This document shows, piece by piece, positions 35,669 through 45,245 of a DNA stretch of 64,000 nt (positions are counted from its first letter, which is position 1; each line of letters begins with the position of its first letter). A program made the position numbers and the translations under genes. The notes under the pieces are model-generated. The model saw only the letters and a program-made list of their open reading frames with translations, ran no database searches and was not told the DNA's origin. This DNA comes from Asticcacaulis sp. AND118 (GTDB taxonomy: Bacteria > Pseudomonadota > Alphaproteobacteria > Caulobacterales > Caulobacteraceae): positions 935,146-999,145 of the forward strand of contig NZ_CP084911.1 in NCBI RefSeq assembly GCF_020535245.1, written 5' to 3'.

Positions 35669-35690
35669 TTTGCTTACCCCTTGCTTACCC
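35669..35690. promoter_or_regulatory. Integrase arm-type site, right end
   Basis: The same 22-bp block as at 20536-20557, with two GCTTACCC units, lies 76 bp inside the right att core. Orientation is the same as at the left end. Its reuse only at the two ends of the element supports a role in recombination. Confidence 0.6.
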
Positions 35691-35737
35691 AGCCATATTT
35701 GGGAGGGGTACTTTTTTCCGCAAAGCCTTATGAGGCC

Positions 35738-35814
35738 TGGCGCACCCGGTGCGATTCGAACGCACGACCTTTGCCTTCGGAGGGCAACACTCTATCCAGC
35801 TGAGCTACGGGTGC
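35738..35814 (-). tRNA. tRNA-Arg (anticodon CCG), integration target
   Basis: The 77-nt cloverleaf reads GCACCCG-TA at the 5' end, has an anticodon arm with loop CTCCGAA, a T-arm GTGCG-TTCGAAT-CGCAC and ends CGGGTGC-G-CCA. The acceptor stem pairs fully and CCA is encoded. The 3' part from 35765 down lies inside the integrated element. The T-arm was therefore supplied by the element and replaces the ACAGG/CCTGT stem still seen at 20362-20410. Confidence 0.93.
35766..35786. repeat. 21-bp direct repeat, right att core
   Basis: Identical to 20390-20410 and placed over the anticodon arm of the intact tRNA-Arg. Together with the left copy it defines the 15,376-bp unit. Confidence 0.82.
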
Positions 35815-36425
35815 CCTATGGGGCGCAGACCATGCAGAGCGCGGTCGCGCGGAACCTAAGCTAAACTGTCAGGGCGCTCAATGGCAAAAATGCCCGGCGC
35901 TTCCCTTTTCCGTTCATAAGGCCAGGCGATATTGGGCAGTAAGGGCTACAAGGCGGCCGCCCTGACCTGATCAGAAGGCTGTTGTCGACACTCTGACGAT
36001 TACCATCGGATGCAGGTCAACTGTACGGGTCGTCAGACTCACCACGCCACGGGCAAAGCCTGTGACCGCCGTCATCGGCCATCTATCATCAGATTCGATG
36101 GGCACAGTCTAATGGGTAGGTTATACCGCTGGGCCTGTCTCCGCAGGCCGGTGGGGGAATACCAAAAAAATCGCCATTCACGGTTATGTGAAATTCAACC
36201 TATCAGGGAATCGCTTATTTTCGCTCTTGCATCTCTCCAAGGTGCGCTTCAGTGGCCCCCGACTCATGCCCCACCAATCCGGGTCGGGGGTCATTCATTG
36301 TCCGAACGCACGGACTGAAACCGGAGAGACTTGCGCCCTCATTTGCCTTTTGCCGTATCGTGGCTTGACGCGCGCTGCCCTGTGCTGATGAAGTAAGGCC
36401 TAAAGATCAGGGAGAGCAGGGCAGC
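35815..36425. other. Intergenic region of 611 bp
   Basis: No credible gene is seen. Short frames on the plus strand (for instance at 36010-36318) have no ribosome site or domain and resemble no protein. The region must hold the promoters of tRNA-Arg on the minus strand and of the DUF2264 gene on the plus strand. Confidence 0.5.
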
Positions 36426-37679
36426 ATGCAGCGGCGTGATTTTCTTCTGTCGGCCGTCACGGGCGCGGCAGCCGTGGGTGCGGGCCGTGCTGTGGCGGCC
36501 AAGCCCAAGGCGCCCCTTGTATCCGATCGCGCCTATATGGCCGGTCTCCTGCAAAAGATCGCCGAGCCGGTGCTGTCGAACATGGCGAAGGGCGAACTGA
36601 AAAAGAACTTCGCACTGGAGGTCAGTCCGACTTGGGACGGCCGCGACCGCCATGTTGCCTACATGGAGGCCTTTGCGCGCCTGATCTCCGGGGTCGCGCC
36701 GTGGCTGACCCTGCCGGAAGATGACACGGCTGAGGGACGGGTGCGCCGCAAGCTGACGCAGGATGTGCTGCAATCCTATGTCCATTCGGTCGATCCGCAG
36801 AGCCCCGACTACCTGCTGTGGCGTGGACACGGGCAGGCGCTGGTCGACTCGGCTTACTTCACCAATGCCCTGATGCGCGCGCCGAAACAGTTGTGGGAGC
36901 CGCTGGACGCCACAACCCAATCCCGCATCGTCGCCGAGATCAAGGGACTGCGGCGCATTTCTCCGCCCTATACCAACTGGCTGTTGTTCGCCGCCATGAA
37001 CGAGGTCTTCCTGCTGATGATCGGCGAAGACTGGGACCCCATGCGTGTCGACCTGACGATCAAGAAGATGGAGGAATGGTATGCCGGCGACGGCTGGGTG
37101 GCCGACGGCACGAAATTCCATTTCGACTATTATAATGCCTACGTCATCTACCCGATGCTGGTCGAAATTCTTGAGGTGCTGGCGCGGCTGAAACCGGCCT
37201 TCAACAATCTCCGGCCAGAGATTGAACTGCCGAAATGGCAGAAGCGCATGCAGCGCTATGGCGAGCATCTGGAGCGCTTCATCTCACCTACCGGCACCTA
37301 TCCGCCGATCGGTCGTTCGCTGACCTATCGTACGGCGGCGTTTCAGCCGCTGGCGCTTCTGGCCTGGCGCAAGGCCTTGCCGTCTAAACTCAGCGAAGGG
37401 CAGGTGCGGGCGGCCCTGACCGCCGTTCACCGCGCCATCTTTACCGAGGCCTCGAACTTCACCGCGGACGGTTACCTGACCATCGGCTTTGCGGGGCATC
37501 ATCCGGAACTGGGTGACTGGTATTCCAACAACGGCAGCATGTACATCACATCAGGCGGTTTTCTGGCGCTGGGCCTGCCCGAAAGCGACAGCTTCTGGAC
37601 CTCGCCCACCGAAGACTGGACGCAGAAAAAAGCCTTTTCCGGCAAAGGCTTCCCTAAGGATTATCCCGTTGACTATTAA
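36426..37679 (+). CDS. DUF2264-family protein with Tat signal
   Basis: This 417-aa protein starts MQRRDFLLSAVTGAAAVGAG, a twin-arginine signal, so it is folded before export. The body matches DUF2264 (YMEAFARLISGVAPWL, DYLLWRGHGQALVDSA, PPYTNWLLFAAMNEVFLL, WVADGTKFHFDYYNAYVIYP), an alpha/alpha-barrel-like fold linked to polysaccharide breakdown. Neighbours are a BNR_4 protein and a TonB receptor, so a glycan utilisation locus is likely. The substrate is unknown. Confidence 0.87.
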   Translation: MQRRDFLLSAVTGAAAVGAGRAVAAKPKAPLVSDRAYMAGLLQKIAEPVLSNMAKGELKKNFALEVSPTWDGRDRHVAYMEAFARLISGVAPWLTLPEDDTAEGRVRRKLTQDVLQSYVHSVDPQSPDYLLWRGHGQALVDSAYFTNALMRAPKQLWEPLDATTQSRIVAEIKGLRRISPPYTNWLLFAAMNEVFLLMIGEDWDPMRVDLTIKKMEEWYAGDGWVADGTKFHFDYYNAYVIYPMLVEILEVLARLKPAFNNLRPEIELPKWQKRMQRYGEHLERFISPTGTYPPIGRSLTYRTAAFQPLALLAWRKALPSKLSEGQVRAALTAVHRAIFTEASNFTADGYLTIGFAGHHPELGDWYSNNGSMYITSGGFLALGLPESDSFWTSPTEDWTQKKAFSGKGFPKDYPVDY

Positions 37680-39003
37680 GACCATCGGGAAGGTGCTGGC
37701 CGTAGCGCTGATACTATGCGGCGCGTTTCCGGTGGCGGCGCAAACGGCCAAAGCTCCCGAGGCGATCGACCGCGTGTGGGCCGGGCACAGCGCCCGCTTT
37801 GCCCTTACGGCGACCAAAACGCATCTGTACGTCGCCTATTACGACGCCAACCGGCAATTGACCGTTGCGCAACGCCCGACCAACAATCCCGCGCACTGGG
37901 TCTATCATAAGGTCGATACCTGGCTCGGTTGGGACAGCCACAACTACATCGCCATGGCGGTCGATCGCGCGGGGGCGGTGCACGTGGCTGGCAATATGCA
38001 TGTCGATCCGCTGACCTATTTCCGCAGCGACGCGTCGGGCGATGTGCGCACCTTGAAGCGTGTGCCGGTCATGGTCGATGCCGCGCGTGAAGCGCGCATG
38101 ACCTATCCCGTCTTCCTTCACGATGCCGAAGGACGGCTGGTCTATAAGTACCGTGACGGGTCGAGCGGGCGGGGCAACGAAATCTACAACGTCTATGATG
38201 AGGCCGCCGGAAGCTGGGCCGCGTTGACCGCCGCGCCGCTGGTGGATGGCGAAGGCCAGCGCAACGCCTACTTCGTCGGACCGGTGCTGGGGCCGGACGG
38301 CTGGTTCCATATCGCCTGGGTGTGGCGCGACTCGCCGATGGCCGAGACCAATCACGACCTGTCCTATGCCCGCAGCCGCGATCTGGTTCGCTGGGAAAAG
38401 GCCGACGGTTCGCTGCTGCCCCTGCCGATCCGGTTCAGCGACACCGAAATCGTCGATCCGGTGCCGGTCAAGGGCGGCCTGATCAACAACAATACGGTGC
38501 TCGGATTCGATGCACAGGGGCGGGCGACGATCACCTATCACAAGTACGACGCCGCCGGTAATACGCAGATCTGGTTGGCGCGCCGCGAAGGCAAGGTATG
38601 GAACCGTAAGCAGATCAGCGCTTGGTCGAACTATCGTTGGGACTTTGGCGGCGGCGGGTCGCTGAACAGCGAAATCTTCGTCGATGGCGCGCGACCGGGT
38701 GAGGCAGGGCGCCTGATCGTGCCGGTGGTGCGGCTGGCACAGGCGCTGGAATTCGTGGTGGACGCGCAAAGCCTGCGTCCGATCGAAGAACGCAAGGTGC
38801 AGAGCGTCAGCGAACGCGCCGCCGTCCGCCTCGGCATTGCTGACGCCAAACGGGTCAGCACCGTGCAGGCGAAGGGGCCGGACGGTCACGTCTATACGCT
38901 GGCTTGGTCGACCCTGCCGCCGAATCGCGACCTGCCGCAGGCGCGTATCCCGGAGCCGTCCGATCTTGTCCTGCTCCACGATATCGCGCAGGGGTTCCGG
39001 TAG
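37669..39003 (+). CDS. BNR_4 family secreted protein (possible polysaccharide lyase/binding)
   Basis: The reading frame is open far upstream, but a TTG at 37669 with AAGGA about 8 nt before it gives 444 aa with a signal peptide (VLAVALILCGAFPVAAQ). It overlaps the DUF2264 stop by 11 bp. The body is a seven-bladed beta-propeller of the BNR_4 family (HLYVAYYDANRQLTVAQ, SHNYIAMAVDRAGAVHVAGN, FLHDAEGRLVYKYRDGSSG, TITYHKYDAAGNTQIWLA). Ulvan lyase families PL24/PL25 share this architecture. Translational coupling suggests that the two exported proteins act on the same glycan. Confidence 0.8.
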   Translation: MTIKTIGKVLAVALILCGAFPVAAQTAKAPEAIDRVWAGHSARFALTATKTHLYVAYYDANRQLTVAQRPTNNPAHWVYHKVDTWLGWDSHNYIAMAVDRAGAVHVAGNMHVDPLTYFRSDASGDVRTLKRVPVMVDAAREARMTYPVFLHDAEGRLVYKYRDGSSGRGNEIYNVYDEAAGSWAALTAAPLVDGEGQRNAYFVGPVLGPDGWFHIAWVWRDSPMAETNHDLSYARSRDLVRWEKADGSLLPLPIRFSDTEIVDPVPVKGGLINNNTVLGFDAQGRATITYHKYDAAGNTQIWLARREGKVWNRKQISAWSNYRWDFGGGGSLNSEIFVDGARPGEAGRLIVPVVRLAQALEFVVDAQSLRPIEERKVQSVSERAAVRLGIADAKRVSTVQAKGPDGHVYTLAWSTLPPNRDLPQARIPEPSDLVLLHDIAQGFR

Positions 39004-39127
39004 CCGTTGGCGCACGCCGCCAAAAACTGCGTGAATTTTTTATTAAGTTCCGGCGCGCCCGCCGCGCGGTGGCGTCCCTTGGCTTGAGAGGGCGTGCTGT
39101 ATGTCCTCGGACCAAGGGGATACTGGC

Positions 39128-41914
39128 ATGAAAATATCGACCAAACTGATGCTGATGGCTTCGGCCATGGGCCTGGGTTTCAGCGTGGCCGCGCCCGCCG
39201 TGCAGGCGCAGGACGCCAACGCCAATGAAGCCGCCGCCAAGGATGGCGGCCATGTGACCGAAGTCGTCATCTACGCCAACCGCGCCACCGCGGCGGCGGC
39301 GCAGATGAAGAGCGACAACACCATCAGCGTGATGTCGGCGGACGATCTGGAGCACACCGCCGTGCACAACGTCGCCGAAGCCCTGGCCCTGCTGCCGGGC
39401 GTCACCGTGACCAATACCGGCAACTCCTTCTTCGGCGGCGTCGACGGCGCCTCGCGCGGCGAAGGCATGTTTGTGGGCGTGCGCGGCATGAACACCGAAT
39501 TCACGCTCGCCCTGATCAACGGCGTCAATGTGGCGCAAGGCATGCCTTATTCGCGTCAGGTTCAGCTTTCGCTCCTCCCGCCGTCGGGCCTGAAGACCAT
39601 CGTCGTCAACAAGAACTCGACCGCCGAAATGGATGGCGACGCCATCGGCGGTACGGTCGATTTCCGCACCCCCTCCGCCTTCAGCTTCCGCGACGGCTAT
39701 GCCTCGATGGCCGTGTCGGGCCGCGTCGAAAGTCGCGCGCGCGACTATGGCGAAGACGGCATGGGTGGCGGCGTCAATGCCGAGTTCGCCAAGCGCTTCG
39801 GCGGTAACCAGCAGTTCGGCTTCTACGGCAGCGCCTTCTACGACAAACGCAACTACGCCAACTCGATGATCGCCGGCATCATGACCGCGCAGCAGGACGG
39901 CAGTTGGGGGTATCTGCACGCGGTGAAGAACGCCAGTGGTGCCTATCAGAACCCGACGGGTTACGACAAAGACGCCAATCTGGCCCAGACGGGCCTGAAC
40001 GTCGGCGTCTCTACCGGCTTCACCGAGCGCTTCGGCGGCAACTTCTCGGCCGACTGGCGTTACAGCGATACGCTGGACTTTTTCGTGCGCGGCTCCTACG
40101 CCTTTGCCGAAACGCACCAGAACTCGACACTGGCGCAGTTCGTCAACGACAAGGTCTATGTCGAAAACACCGCTACGCCGGGCCTGTTCGACCTGACCGG
40201 CGTTACCAATTCGTCGGTGCGTGCCTGGTACGAAACCAACCCGGAAGAGGCCGATCTCGGCACGCTGAGCTTCGGCGCGGTGAAGCGGACCGGCAACTGG
40301 ACCCTGTCGCCGACGATCTTCTATTCGGAAGGCGATAACGACCGTCCGGACCACATCGAAGCCTCGATGCGCAATAACCAGTCAGACAACTACAATACGG
40401 GCGCTTTGGCGGGTAAGACCGTGCCTTTCGGCGGCATGTTCATCGCCTATAACGACGAAGGCTATCCGATCCCGCTGCTCAATGCCACGCAGCAGAACCA
40501 GATCAACAACGCCTCGACCACGCTTCTGGCCCGCCGCGCCGGTCAGTTGACCCAGCAGTTTTCGGGTCAGGAAAAAATGGGCTTGAAGTTTGACGCCCAG
40601 TACGATTTTGACGGGGGCAACCTCGCCTATATCAAGACGGGCTTCAAATACGTCGCCAGCCACCGCCGCGTCATCAGCCGCGACTGGACCAACGACCATC
40701 TGGCCAATCTGATGAAGACGGCCGGGGTGAAGTGGGCCGATATCGGTCTGGCCACCGACTATTTCGACTTGATCTATCCGGGCCTGTACAACATCCGCGC
40801 GCCCAAGGTGAACCACAACCGCCTGTTCGAGATCTTCTACACCTACTTCCCGGCGGCGACGGCCGCAGCCGATCAGGAATATATGAACGGCAACACGCTG
40901 AAAGGCGATGAGAATGTCTCGGCGGCCTATGTGACCGGCAAGTACGACTTCGGCGCGCTGGAGGTCATTCCGGGCCTGCGCTTCGAGCACACTGACATCG
41001 AGAACACCTACTGGAACAGCGCCAAGAAGGTCTTCGAGTCGAATTCGACCGACTATAACGAATGGCTGCCCAGCCTGTTCGTCAACTATCGTCCGGAAGC
41101 CGGCGGCGTCTACCGCGCCTCGCTGACCCGCGCCTATATGCGTCCGGCCATGGTGCAGCTTGGCAACAAGGAAACCATCCGCGAAGGCGACGACAACAGC
41201 CTGACGATCACCCAGGGCAATCCGGACCTCAAGACGCTGAAGTCGTGGAATCTGGATTTTTCGGGTGAGTGGTCGAATGCCGAAGGCGGTTACGCCATGG
41301 TCGGCGCCTATTACAAAAAGCTGTCGGACTATATGTACGACAACGGCTCGACCCAGGTGAACACCGGCGAAACCCCGACCAACCTGCTGACCTATAACGG
41401 CAAGACCTATAACCGCGTCAGCCTCTCGCACCCGACCAATGGCGGCGAAGGCACGGTGAAGGGTCTGGAAGTGCAGCTTTACCAGAAGTTCGGCATGCTG
41501 CCGGGCTGGATGTCGGGCTTCGGTGCGGGTGCCAACTTCACGCGTCAGTGGACCGAGGTCGACATCGGCAAGGGAGAAAAGCACCGCATCCAGAACGCGC
41601 CGGACTTCCTGGCCAATCTGAAGCTCAACTACGCCTGGAAGAAGCTGACGGTCGATCTGAACTACAACTACACCGGCGAGTCGGTCATCGCTTACAACAA
41701 TGTCGCCGGTCTTGAGCTGTGGACACGTCCGATCAAGCGCACCGACCTGCACGCGGGGTATGACTTCGGCAAGGGCGTGAAACTCGACCTGTCGGTGTCG
41801 AACCTGTTCGAGGACTACTCGTACTGGGCGCATGTGGGCAAGAACAGCCTGGCGATCAACGACATCGTCGACTCGGGTTCCACGACCCTGCTGACGCTGA
41901 AGTACAGCTACTGA
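39128..41914 (+). CDS. TonB-dependent outer-membrane receptor
   Basis: The ATG at 39128 follows AAGGGG and begins a signal peptide (KLMLMASAMGLGFSVAAPAV). The 928-aa receptor has the plug (EALALLPGVTVTNTGNSF, GGVDGASRGEGMFVGVRG, INGVNVAQGMPYSRQVQL) and a 22-strand barrel ending in LLTLKYSY with a C-terminal aromatic. No N-terminal STN domain is present. It resembles the receptor at 42098-45148 across its length and faces it. Such receptors import oligosaccharides, among other ligands. The neighbours suggest a glycan. Confidence 0.93.
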   Translation: MKISTKLMLMASAMGLGFSVAAPAVQAQDANANEAAAKDGGHVTEVVIYANRATAAAAQMKSDNTISVMSADDLEHTAVHNVAEALALLPGVTVTNTGNSFFGGVDGASRGEGMFVGVRGMNTEFTLALINGVNVAQGMPYSRQVQLSLLPPSGLKTIVVNKNSTAEMDGDAIGGTVDFRTPSAFSFRDGYASMAVSGRVESRARDYGEDGMGGGVNAEFAKRFGGNQQFGFYGSAFYDKRNYANSMIAGIMTAQQDGSWGYLHAVKNASGAYQNPTGYDKDANLAQTGLNVGVSTGFTERFGGNFSADWRYSDTLDFFVRGSYAFAETHQNSTLAQFVNDKVYVENTATPGLFDLTGVTNSSVRAWYETNPEEADLGTLSFGAVKRTGNWTLSPTIFYSEGDNDRPDHIEASMRNNQSDNYNTGALAGKTVPFGGMFIAYNDEGYPIPLLNATQQNQINNASTTLLARRAGQLTQQFSGQEKMGLKFDAQYDFDGGNLAYIKTGFKYVASHRRVISRDWTNDHLANLMKTAGVKWADIGLATDYFDLIYPGLYNIRAPKVNHNRLFEIFYTYFPAATAAADQEYMNGNTLKGDENVSAAYVTGKYDFGALEVIPGLRFEHTDIENTYWNSAKKVFESNSTDYNEWLPSLFVNYRPEAGGVYRASLTRAYMRPAMVQLGNKETIREGDDNSLTITQGNPDLKTLKSWNLDFSGEWSNAEGGYAMVGAYYKKLSDYMYDNGSTQVNTGETPTNLLTYNGKTYNRVSLSHPTNGGEGTVKGLEVQLYQKFGMLPGWMSGFGAGANFTRQWTEVDIGKGEKHRIQNAPDFLANLKLNYAWKKLTVDLNYNYTGESVIAYNNVAGLELWTRPIKRTDLHAGYDFGKGVKLDLSVSNLFEDYSYWAHVGKNSLAINDIVDSGSTTLLTLKYSY

Positions 41915-41956
41915 TCCCGACAGCGAGGGCGTGTCTCCCGCACGCCCGAGCGACCG

Positions 41957-41991
41957 CCGCCGGAAGTCCGTTCAGGGTTTCCGGCGGTTTT
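41957..41991 (+). terminator. Terminator of the first TonB receptor gene
   Basis: CCGCCGGAA and TTCCGGCGG form a 9-bp stem followed by TTTT, 43 nt after the receptor stop. Confidence 0.75.
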
Positions 41992-41997
41992 CTATTT

Positions 41998-42095
41998 AGA
42001 GCGAGATGATTTAAAGTGGAAACATCATCTCGCTCTCAGTTTTTGAGTGGTCGCGCAATTTTTCCGAAAAGTGGTGCCCACTTTATCGGATTGCG
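41998..42095. repeat. Two dispersed-type palindromic repeats between convergent receptors
   Basis: AGAGCGAGATGAT and ATCATCTCGCTCT (41998-42010, 42024-42036) form one 13-bp inverted repeat. A second, longer imperfect palindrome (42054-42095) has CGCAAT/ATTGCG ends around CCGAAAAGTGG and CACTTT..CGG. Its core resembles the CCGAAAAGTGG-N-CCACTTTTCGG intergenic repeats found in many alphaproteobacteria. It also serves as the boundary between two converging transcripts. Confidence 0.65.
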
Positions 42096-42097
42096 CT

Positions 42098-45000
42098 CTA
42101 GTAGTCGTAGCGCAGGCTGATTGAAATGCGCCGTCCGGAATCGATGATGTCCGACAGGGCGAGGCTGCGTTTCCCCACATGCGCCCAATAGCTGTACGCA
42201 CCGGTCAGGTTCACCGCCGACAGGCTGACGCGCGCGCGGGGCGTCAGGCGCCAGTCGGCCTGAAGATCGAAGCGCGTCGCCGGGCGCACCCAGATATTGT
42301 CCCAGTCGCCGGGTGCGTCGAGCGCGTCGTAGCTGGCCAGATAACGCCCTGTATGGTGCCCGATCAGCGTCACCGTGGCGTTACGCCGCTGATAGGTCGC
42401 CGTCACGCCTGCCAGCCAGTCCGGCGCGTTCTGGATCGGGGCGTTGCGACCGAATTCATCCGAACCGAGATCGACCCGTGTCCACTGACGGCTGAGGGTA
42501 AAACCAAGCTTCAGTTCGCCGCCACTCATGGGCCAGCTTTTCTGTCCTTCGGCCTCCAGACCCTGCACACGTCCGCGGCCGCCATTTCGCGGCGTCACGA
42601 TGCGCAGATCGCCTTCGGGACCGTAGAGCCCGCTGTTCACATCGCCTGCGTTTTCAAAGAGGTAGTCGTTGAGGCCTTTGTAATAGGCCCCCAGCACGTA
42701 CTGAACACCGCCTTCGGTGCGGCCCTGCACCGACAGGTCGAGATTGTTAGCCGTAACGGGTTTCAGGACCGGATTGCCGCGACGCAGGAAGGCTATGCCG
42801 TCGTCGGATGTCTGATAGCGCTGCCCGCCGCCCAGCAGCATGAAGGGCGGGCGGGCGTAGCCGCGCCACAGGGCCAGCCGGTAGACGCGGTCGGGGTCGG
42901 GGCGATAGTTGAGGCGCAGGCTTGGGAGCCAGATCGTGTAGGCCGTGCGGCTGTGGCCCCATTGGCCTTCGGTCTCTTGAACCGTGGGCTGGGCCGTGCC
43001 GCCTTCCATGATCCAGAAACTGTTGTCGATCTGCGTCTGTTCGTAGCGCAGGCCCGGCAGGACCTCCAGCCGACCCTGACCGAACCCGGCAGTGACATAG
43101 GCCGCCGAGACGCTTTCGCGACCCTTCTGGGCATTGCAGTTGGCGTTATTGACCGCCAGAGCGCCGCAGGTGTCGAAGCTTTGGGGCGTGACCAGATGAT
43201 GAAAATAATCGACCAGGCGATCGTGATCGACCTTGGGCAAGCGCCAGCCGAACCGCCCCGGAAAGGCCTCTTCATAGGCGCCGGTGATCAGACCGAGATC
43301 GGTCCAGGTCAGGCCGCCGCGCCCCAGAAGATCGGCGAAATAGCCGTTGGTCCAGTTGCGATCGGTTACTTCGCGGGCGCTGGTGCTGTATTTGACACCG
43401 AAAGAAACGGTGCGTAACGCCCCGCCGTCCGGGCGATAGTCGGCGTCGAAGCGAAAACCCTGACGGGTCTGACGGCTCGTCTGGGAGATCAACTGACCGG
43501 CGCGGCGGGCCAGCAGGCGGTGGGCGGCGTCATCGAGGTCGGCGAAGACATCGGGGGTGAACTGCGGCACGGGCCAGTCGCCGGCATAAAGGATGGACGG
43601 GCCGGAAAAGGGGCGTCTGTGGCCGGTGTTGAAGCGATCGACCTGATCGATGCGCACCGAGGCTTCGATATGGTCCGGGCGATCGCTGCGGCCCTGGCTG
43701 TAGAAAACCGAGGGCGACAGGGTCCAGCGCCCGAATTCACGACGCCCGCCCAGCGTCACCGCCGAGACGGCGGCATAGTCGGGGTTGGTTTCGTACCAGA
43801 CGCGAGTCGACAGGCTGCCCACCGACAGGCGATAAACGCCGCTGCCGTCATCTTTCCAGCTTAGATCGCGGCCGACCATCTGGCTGTGGGTCGAATTCTG
43901 CTCGGTATGGGTCATGGCCGCCGTACCGCGCAGCCACACCTCCCAGCCGTTTTCCAGCCGACCGTCCAGCGTCAGGACGTGATAGCGCCCGCGACTCTCG
44001 CCGGTCGATACGCCGGCATTGAGGCTGGTCAGGGTCAGGTTGGTCTCCGGATCGACGCCGGCCGGATTGTCGCCTTTTGCCGAGTCCGAGCGTGCAAAGG
44101 CCCAGCCGTCATCGTTCTGCGCTGACATGATGCCGGCCATTTCGGAATTGGCGAAGCGGCGGCGTTCCTGCGAATGGCTGAAATAGAGGCCGAAACGGTC
44201 GTCGCGTCCGAAGCGGCGGGCATATTCGACGCCGATGCCGACCCCACCGCCGTCTTCGTCATAGGCCGCGGCACGACCGTTGTCGTGGCCCGCTACGGTA
44301 AGGGACAGGTGCTCGCGCGTGCGGAAATCCTGCGCCGAGGGGGTGCGGAAGTCGATGGCGGCGCTGATGACGTCGCCGTCCATGTCGGGGGTGGGCGCCT
44401 TGGTCAGGACAATGGACTGGAAACCCAGAGGCGGCAGGAGGTTAAGCTGCACGCCGCGCGAATTGGGCAGGCCCTGCGCCAGGGCCACGCCGTCGATCAT
44501 GTTGAGATTGAATTCGGTGTTCAGCCCGCGAAAGGCGGTGAACATGCCTTCGGCGCGCGAGGCGGAATCGACCCCGCCGATAAAAGACCGCCCCGTGCTC
44601 AGAACGGTGACGCCGGGCAGAACGCTGAGCGCTTCGGTAACATTGCGCGCCGCCGTGCGCTCAAGGTCGGTGCGCGACATGATGGCGGTCGCCTGAGCGG
44701 CCTGCAGCGTCGCATCGAAGCGATCGGGGTCCGGGCGGCGCGTCAGGAGGTTGGGACGCTGACCCACCACCACGATCTCGCGCACCGGCTCGCGCGTTTC
44801 TGGAGGCCTTTCGGGCGCGGGCTGACGCGCGGCGACCGCCACCGGCGGCGGGGGCGAAACGACGACGAAGGTGCGCCGATCGATGCGGCGGATCGACAGG
44901 CCCGACGGGATGAGCAGGCGGCGGAAGGCGGTTTCGGGCTCCAGCGTGCCCGACACGGCGGCCCCGACATGGCCGCGCACCTGATCGCCGGAGAACAGCA

Positions 45001-45148
45001 CCTGAACCTTGCCCTGATCGGCCAGCCGGCGCAGGGCCTGTTCCAGCGGCTGGGGCGACACGTCGAAGCGGCGGGGTTCGGCCTGCGCAGGCGCGGCGCA
45101 GACCGTTGTTGCTATGACCATGGCAACCGCGGCCACGCGCCCACTCAT
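42098..45148 (-). CDS. TonB-dependent transducer with N-terminal STN signalling domain
   Basis: The ATG at 45148 (AAGG 8 nt upstream) gives 1016 aa. After the signal peptide (ending AAPAQAE) comes an STN domain at about 25-90 (RFDVSPQPLEQALRRLADQG, VQVLFSGDQVRGHVGAAVSG). A Pro-rich linker and a plug (EIVVVGQRPNLL) follow, then the barrel ending SISLRYDY. STN domains contact a FecR-type anti-sigma factor, and a sigma/FecR pair lies divergently just upstream. Substrate binding should switch on that sigma factor. It is a close homologue of the receptor at 39128-41914. Confidence 0.93.
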   Translation of the reverse strand: MSGRVAAVAMVIATTVCAAPAQAEPRRFDVSPQPLEQALRRLADQGKVQVLFSGDQVRGHVGAAVSGTLEPETAFRRLLIPSGLSIRRIDRRTFVVVSPPPPVAVAARQPAPERPPETREPVREIVVVGQRPNLLTRRPDPDRFDATLQAAQATAIMSRTDLERTAARNVTEALSVLPGVTVLSTGRSFIGGVDSASRAEGMFTAFRGLNTEFNLNMIDGVALAQGLPNSRGVQLNLLPPLGFQSIVLTKAPTPDMDGDVISAAIDFRTPSAQDFRTREHLSLTVAGHDNGRAAAYDEDGGGVGIGVEYARRFGRDDRFGLYFSHSQERRRFANSEMAGIMSAQNDDGWAFARSDSAKGDNPAGVDPETNLTLTSLNAGVSTGESRGRYHVLTLDGRLENGWEVWLRGTAAMTHTEQNSTHSQMVGRDLSWKDDGSGVYRLSVGSLSTRVWYETNPDYAAVSAVTLGGRREFGRWTLSPSVFYSQGRSDRPDHIEASVRIDQVDRFNTGHRRPFSGPSILYAGDWPVPQFTPDVFADLDDAAHRLLARRAGQLISQTSRQTRQGFRFDADYRPDGGALRTVSFGVKYSTSAREVTDRNWTNGYFADLLGRGGLTWTDLGLITGAYEEAFPGRFGWRLPKVDHDRLVDYFHHLVTPQSFDTCGALAVNNANCNAQKGRESVSAAYVTAGFGQGRLEVLPGLRYEQTQIDNSFWIMEGGTAQPTVQETEGQWGHSRTAYTIWLPSLRLNYRPDPDRVYRLALWRGYARPPFMLLGGGQRYQTSDDGIAFLRRGNPVLKPVTANNLDLSVQGRTEGGVQYVLGAYYKGLNDYLFENAGDVNSGLYGPEGDLRIVTPRNGGRGRVQGLEAEGQKSWPMSGGELKLGFTLSRQWTRVDLGSDEFGRNAPIQNAPDWLAGVTATYQRRNATVTLIGHHTGRYLASYDALDAPGDWDNIWVRPATRFDLQADWRLTPRARVSLSAVNLTGAYSYWAHVGKRSLALSDIIDSGRRISISLRYDY

Positions 45149-45225
45149 CGATATGCCTTCAATCAAAAGACGCCTGAAATCCCTCCGGCTAGATAGTCAG
45201 GCGGCATGATAGATTTATGACGTTT

Positions 45226-45245
45226 CACCGAACGGCGGTTCGGTG
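45226..45245. promoter_or_regulatory. Palindrome in the receptor/sigma divergent promoter region
   Basis: CACCGAAC and GTTCGGTG pair perfectly around GGCG between the receptor start (45148) and the sigma gene (45405). No T run follows. It may be an operator, or mark the leader of either transcript. Confidence 0.4.
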
